Part shown: positions 59,093 through 64,000 of the stretch, one piece after another
Layout of the letters: each line of letters begins with the position of its first letter
How positions within the stretch are numbered: position 1 is the stretch's first letter
Assembly (NCBI GenBank): GCA_948567375.1
Contig: OX419761.1
Span: 19,098,501-19,162,500 of the forward strand
DNA from: Lunularia cruciata
Lineage: Eukaryota > Streptophyta > Marchantiopsida > Lunulariales > Lunulariaceae
Direction of reading: 5' to 3'
Length of the DNA: 64,000 nt
Position numbers and translations under genes: made by a program
The notes under the pieces: generated by a model
Told to the model about the DNA's origin: nothing
Database searches by the model: none
The model's input: the letters and a program-made list of their open reading frames with translations, nothing else

Positions 59093-59839
59093 TGTAATAC
59101 CAATAGCTAGACACATGATCTAGAAATGAAATTTGGCTTGGTAATATCTAGGAGGATTTTAAACATGAGGGACTAAGTAGATCAAACAGAGGTATTAAAA
59201 AAGAGTAATTCTACTAATAGGCCAGAAATTGAAACATGCTTGAAGACTTTAGAATCAATAGCTAGACACATGATCTAAAGGTAGAATTTGGGTTTTTGAC
59301 ATTTGGAAGAATGGTACACATAATGGAAAAAGTAGATTGGGTAGAAGTATCACCAAAAGAGCGTTTCTACTAATAGAGCAGAAACCAGAATAGGCCTGAA
59401 AACTTTAGAGGTAATTTTGGAAGCCTAAATGGATGAATTAGGCTTCAAAAATGTGTAGATTCCCCCGTCCCCAACAAAGGAAAGTCTGGCCTTCCCTCTC
59501 CATCGGTCTTTGTTACCAAGAGCTTTCCAATGGTATCTCACCCATGTGATTTTGGGATTCCTATAGGAAGATAATCTAAAAGATTCCTTCCAATCAAAAC
59601 CTATTTGACCAACCAGATGGGACCAAGATCAACATGTTACCCATCCAAGCAAGTAATCTAAGGGTGGAGCTTTCTGACAGGTCACCTATCCATGTACCTA
59701 ATCCTGTGGTGAAGCATCCTTGGAGGAGATCCTCTTTGGCTATATAATAAAGAGAAGGTGCTCCCTTAAGGCATTGGAGTTTGAGTGTGAAATTTGTGTT
59801 TTCTCTTTTGTGTTTCTCTACTATCCTCAAAATATTACA
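59093..59839 (+). repeat. 3' LTR of A3
   Basis: TGTAATACC ... ATATTACA, 747 bp, preceded by AAAAGGAGGGAGGTT (polypurine tract). Both ~155-bp U3 units present; CTATATAATAAAGAG retained. Confidence 0.9.
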
Positions 59840-62200
59840 GGCTCCTACTTCTAGAGTAGAGGTGGTTGATAGTGAAGCTGACTTGGTTGAGGAGCATGGG
59901 ATCTGCTCAACGACCAATGGTTTATAGCAAGTAGTAGATTGGGAGAGTTACAAGCTAGACATGCCTTTGAGCAAGCATGGTTTATAAATGGAGTTGTCTT
60001 ATTGGATAAACAAACAGGGATTTTTTGTTTGGTGGGATTTTCATGGAATGCCTACACACCATAGGAGATCTTATTAGACTCTTGTGAATAGCCCTTTATG
60101 TTGGAGAAGGTTGCAATTGTAAATCTAGAGCTATAGAAGACCAATGTGGAGAGGTGTCCATTTTAGATCCAAACATCTCTATGGGATGGTTCTACATAGT
60201 ATATCACATGTGGAGAGCTCATTGTCCAGATTCAGCCAGATCATCCAAATGATAGCTCTATGGTGAGAGCTTGGGTTATTGTGACAATAGTAGATTCATA
60301 TAATGTGCTAATTGGTAGAGCAATGTTATACTCCATGGGTTTCAATATTGACTATTGGGAAGAGATAACCTTCTATAGACAAGGTTGGTAGTCAGGTGAG
60401 GGATGGGTATGTTGCCTACTAGTACACTTTAGTAATAGTAGTCTTGGCTTACTACAATCATGGACCATGGCATTAGTTTTAACTTTCAATAGTTCTATTA
60501 CTTGGCCTAGTGAATTATTGGAGAGGAATGCCCATGTAGAGGATACTCTAGTACTAGAGGAGATCACTTGGATTTGGAGTACAAGTGGGATCGTTCCATC
60601 CACCTTGGATGTTCCACTGTGGATTTTTGAGGAGGCATTGTAGTAACATTTAGATCAGTTGGGTGCAACAAGCTTGGAGTGGAGCCCTTGTACTACTACC
60701 AAGAGACCAATGTGATGATGCGCATCCAAAGTTTATCATGTTGTCACTTTTGGATAACACACTCATTGCTTGGCAATATCCAATAGAGGGAGTGTGTCTA
60801 TTGGAGTTGTTTGGTGGAATTAGCATTAGATTAGTTGGAATATTGCAAGTAGGTATACAAGTATAAAGGTACTTGTATGTGGAGAGAGATGAGATTTCTA
60901 GGCAAGTCTCTCTACATTATGTGGCACACTTGGCATGTTGGTATCTTGAGTTATCACCAATATTAGCAGTCAAGGGTTATAAGAAGACATTTCCTTGACG
61001 GGGATGTAAGATTTAGAGAGATATGGGTCCCATTTATTTGGTGATTTCTAGATGGCCATGTCAAGGATATACTTGTGTTGGCCAAGGTGAAGATCTCCAA
61101 GATCCCCATTTTGGTGTGTTTTGGGAGATGTTACGTATACTACAACATCTCCATGTTCATTAGTCCATTTCTCTAGCTTACATTTTTTAGAACATCCCTT
61201 TGATGGGGGATTCTTGCACTTGGGTGTTGGCAAGTACACATCATCTCCATTGTTAGATGGGACTTGCCATGTTGTTAGATGCAACCAAATTTGGATCATG
61301 GACTCATTGTATTTGTCTTTGGTGAATGAACCTCTTACCCAAAGAGGTTCTACAACATGCTTATGATGAGAATCAATGACTAGACCAACTTATTATTATT
61401 GATATTTTGGAAGTTGGACTCCAATCTCAGATAGTGGTAGTAGTTGATACATCATCTATGGCAATGGTGAACCTTGTTGGACAGCCTAGAACCACTTTGC
61501 TCACACTTATGAGTTTCCCAAGCTCCTATGCTTTGCAAGAAAGAGGTCATGGACTTATTTAGGACTCGTAATTACAGCAATTGGTGGAGCCCAATGCCAA
61601 TGAGAGGGAGCAGGCAATGAGTTTCTATACCCTTACTATTGTTATAGCAATGTCAAAAGCATCCTTGAGTCATGTATTAGGTCAGGCTATGGACCTAAAC
61701 TATTTGATATGGATTGTGAGCCTTGGCTTGGCAGAGTAGCATAGGATGCACTTGATATGTATCACCACTTAGGCACTTGTGAGCTTTATGCTTATCAAGA
61801 TGATCCAAGCACATGCTAGGGGTGATGGATTGGGGCCGGTATTCTTGGGACACAACCAATGGCTACTAGTGAGAGTGGATAACTTGGGGTCCATCCAAGT
61901 GATTGTGATCTACTTGGGTTACACCTTTGGTCTACTTGGGATGCAACTAGAGGACGTATAGAGCTTGCAACCAAAGTAGAGGGAGTTTTCCATACTAAGG
62001 GTGGGAACTCTTGTAGTTGGGGGCATGACACTATTACTCTTAAGGACCTAGTATAGCAGCAAATCAATACGTCTTCTACTCTTACATCAATTAGAGAGGA
62101 TACTTGGGAGCTAGATCTTGGACCCAAGCTCACACAAGGAGAAAGCTAGAGAGTTTGGAGGTTCTTGAGGAGCTACACAAGTTTTTTTTGCCTTTAGTGT
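59840..62200 (+). pseudogene. Element H protease and protease-RT linker
   Basis: Near 60290-60350 the plus strand reads YNVLIGRAMLYSMGFNIDYW, the end of a gypsy protease of the (N/D)-LIGR type. The preceding VRAWVIVTIVDS fits. The rest to about 62200 is too decayed to assign; minus-strand ORFs such as 62133-61816 are probably shadows. Confidence 0.55.
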
Positions 62201-62935
62201 GAAGGATTTGGATGCTTTAAAAGGACCTGGTATTCAGATTGAGCTTATTAGTGATACACTAGTTTTTTGATGTCCTTATAGATATAGTGACATGGAGAGA
62301 GCATTGATTTAGAGCCAAAGTAGAGCCCTTTTGAGGTTGGTTTGATGGAGATTTCACATGGAGAGTATGCTTCAACTACAATGATGCTAGCTAAGAAGGG
62401 TATGCATGACAACTATACAAATAGGTGGATGTGTGAAAATTATTGTCCTATCAATTGATAGACTAGGGCTGATTGGCATGCCATGCCTACACTAGAGGAG
62501 ATCTTTGATGTGACTGGGCATATAATGGTCTTTAGTACTTTGGATCTTAACCAAGATATCATCAATTGATCAAGGAAGAGGATAAGTCCAAGATAACAAT
62601 TTAGGGTTATTGATCTTCATGGTAAGGATGTATTATATCAATGGAGGTTTTTACCATTTGGGTTAAAGAATGTTCTTATCAAGTTCTAATGTTCATGAAG
62701 AAGATCCTAGTAGGATTGGATTTTGCTTGGTGTTATATTGATGATATTTTGGTCTATAGTACTATTATGGAGGAGTACAAGAGTCATTTGTTGGAGGTGT
62801 TTGAGAGATTGAGATCTCATGGACCCAAATTACATCTTGGGAAGTGTAGATTCTTCCATGAGCAGGTTGAGTATTGGGTCACACTATCTACCTTGGATGA
62901 CTTGGTGTTTAGCAAACCAAGGTGGAGATGTGAGT
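62201..62935 (+). pseudogene. Element H reverse transcriptase
   Basis: MPTLEEIFDVTGHIMVFSTL near 62485, FRVIDLHGKDVLYQWRFLPF near 62600-62660 with FGLKN, and YIDDILVYSTIMEEYKSHLL at 62735 (catalytic DD intact), followed by GKCRFFHEQVEYW. Interrupted by stops and one frame change near 62690. Confidence 0.85.
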
Positions 62936-63410
62936 AGAGTGCAAGCATTCCTTGGGTTGGTGAGCTTGTATCACCATTATATTAGAGGATTTAGTGCCAT
63001 TACCAAGGCCTTGACAAAGTTGGCCAACCTTACACAAGAATGTTGTTGGGGAGATGAGCAAGAGAGAGCTTTTATAGAGCTCAAGGATAGGCTGATATCT
63101 GCTTCTATTCTTAGTAGACCGATCAAAGGACAACCATTTTAAGTTCACATTGATTGGATTACATTGGAGCTTAGAGCAATGCTCACCCAACATGATGATA
63201 AGAGGAGGATTTTATGGTAACCTATGCTATTTGCTTCAAGAATTTATCAGAGGTAAAGTATAGTTCATATAAAGGAGAGTGCTTGGTAGCAATATGGGCA
63301 ATAGCACATTTCCAATGTTACCAATTTGGTAACCCTTTCATTCTCATCATTAATCATCAACCACTAAAGTGGTTGATGGAGTCCAACAAGCTTTCAAGGA
63401 AGCTTGCATG
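62936..63410 (+). pseudogene. Element H RNase H
   Basis: VQAFLGLVSLYHHYIRGFSA (connection), WGDEQERAFIELKDRL, then KYSSYKGECLVAIWAIAHFQ and ILIINHQPLKWLMESNKLS. Frame change between the two ORFs near 63150. Confidence 0.85.
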
Positions 63411-63719
63411 ATGTGCTCTAATTTTATACAAATATTATTTCACAATTATTCATAGACCTTGAGTGGTGAATTTTGATGTATATGGGTTGAGTAAAAACCC
63501 ATGTCCCAACCAATAGGATCAAACCAAAGCACATTGACATGGTGAGATTGATGAGGAGATGATGCTAGGTTGACATGCATCTACCTTTCTATGTATATTC
63601 TTTGATGCTTTGGTGGTATCTCTCTCAACTCATACAAGAAGAGTTATTGAGGTTGAAAATCTAGAGGTTAGAAATAGTGGTAAAGTTTAGCAAGACATTC
63701 ATGATGATGTTTAAGTGAT

Positions 63720-64000
63720 GGATTATCTTTGCACTTATGTTGTGGGTGGCACAATTGGTGCCAAGGAGAGAGACCATGTTCTTTAGTGAGCCAAGCAGTT
63801 TAGGTTGGAGTGTAGATATTTTCTTTGTGTATGGAAGGATATTAGAGTGGTAGTAATACCACTTCCATCTTAGAGACCACAATTGGTCCATCATGCTCAT
63901 GAGGAGCTACAAAATTTTGGAGTAAGCATACATATAGCTTACTTTAGAGTCATTTGTTGATGGTGCGGTATGCAGACCAATGTATAGTGCTTGTTGCCAA
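63720..64000 (+). pseudogene. Element H integrase N-terminus, cut by window end
   Basis: LVHHAHEELQNFGVSIHIAY near 63885 is the His pair of the HHCC zinc domain, and WCGMQTNV lies just before the window end. The Cys pair and catalytic core lie beyond the window. Confidence 0.7.

Larger units (their letters stand above)
55759..59839 (+). mobile_element. Family A copy A3, internally deleted, with target duplication
   Basis: The 5' LTR is cut after about 205 bp and joined at about 55964 to the middle of protease; pol follows to the chromodomain and a full 3' LTR (59093-59839). Flanks GGCTT (55754-55758) and GGCTC (59840-59844) match 4/5. It lacks primer site, extra ORF and gag. The most diverged of the three A elements. 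Confidence 0.9.
46700..64000 (+). mobile_element. Element H: Ty3/gypsy element, truncated by window end
   Basis: Plus-strand order gag core, [A2 insertion], zinc knuckle, [A3 insertion], protease, RT, RNase H, start of integrase at the last bases. All frames broken. Protease and RT differ from A, B and D (LIGRAMLYSMGF; WRFLPFGLKN; YIDDILVYS), so it is a fourth gypsy lineage in the window. 5' LTR not identified; 3' LTR outside. Confidence 0.75.

Noticed and set aside
1-64000. Search for host genes, tRNA, rRNA or organelle inserts
   Set aside because: No long intact ORF, no splice-supported exon series, no cloverleaf or rRNA core motif seen by eye; absence is not proven without homology search.

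Overview
This window looks like plant nuclear DNA made almost entirely of nested LTR retrotransposons. I recognise no host gene, rRNA, tRNA or CRISPR array. The evidence is Ty3/gypsy domains on both strands (zinc-knuckle gag, protease, reverse transcriptase, RNase H, integrase, chromodomain), initiator-tRNA-Met primer sites next to LTR ends, 5-bp target duplications, solo LTRs, and stop codons mostly explained by C-to-T/G-to-A decay. The density of old, diverged elements suggests a large seed-plant genome, perhaps a gymnosperm; that last point is inference.

Layout. 1-5552: family B chromovirus pieces. B1 (+, gag joined to integrase by an internal deletion) sits in the RNase H region of B2 (+), which abuts B3 (-, gag and 5' LTR). 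About 6226-33111: element D (-), a large old Athila-like gypsy element with two ~3.4-4.2 kb end repeats (left 6226-7457 plus 14036-16198; right about 28918-33111), each carrying the same decayed ORF (ORF-C). D is interrupted by A1 (+, 7458-14035), a solo LTR of family A' (-, 17006-17592), B4 (-, 21084-26563, itself holding a solo A LTR at 24611-25350) and a solo LTR of family E (28118-28809).

33112-43570: two inverted, divergent copies of an unidentified repeat F (coiled-coil-like coding remains). They flank an ~80-bp degenerate tandem array that is split by a 2.4-kb element with long inverted termini (37894-40308). About 46700-64000: element H (+), a gypsy element running off the right end. 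It is interrupted by A2 (47558-54844, the best-preserved element, with a solo E LTR in its integrase) and A3 (55759-59839, internally deleted).

Relative ages follow from the nesting: D, H and F are oldest; B4 came later; A-family and E insertions are youngest. Every coding region seen is a pseudogene. Observations most worth a second look are the ORF inside D's end repeats, heat-shock-element-like arrays in the B LTRs, a lineage-specific tandem duplication in the family A LTR, a conserved extra ORF before gag in family A, stop codons shared among A copies, and two perfect palindromes that look like template-switch events.
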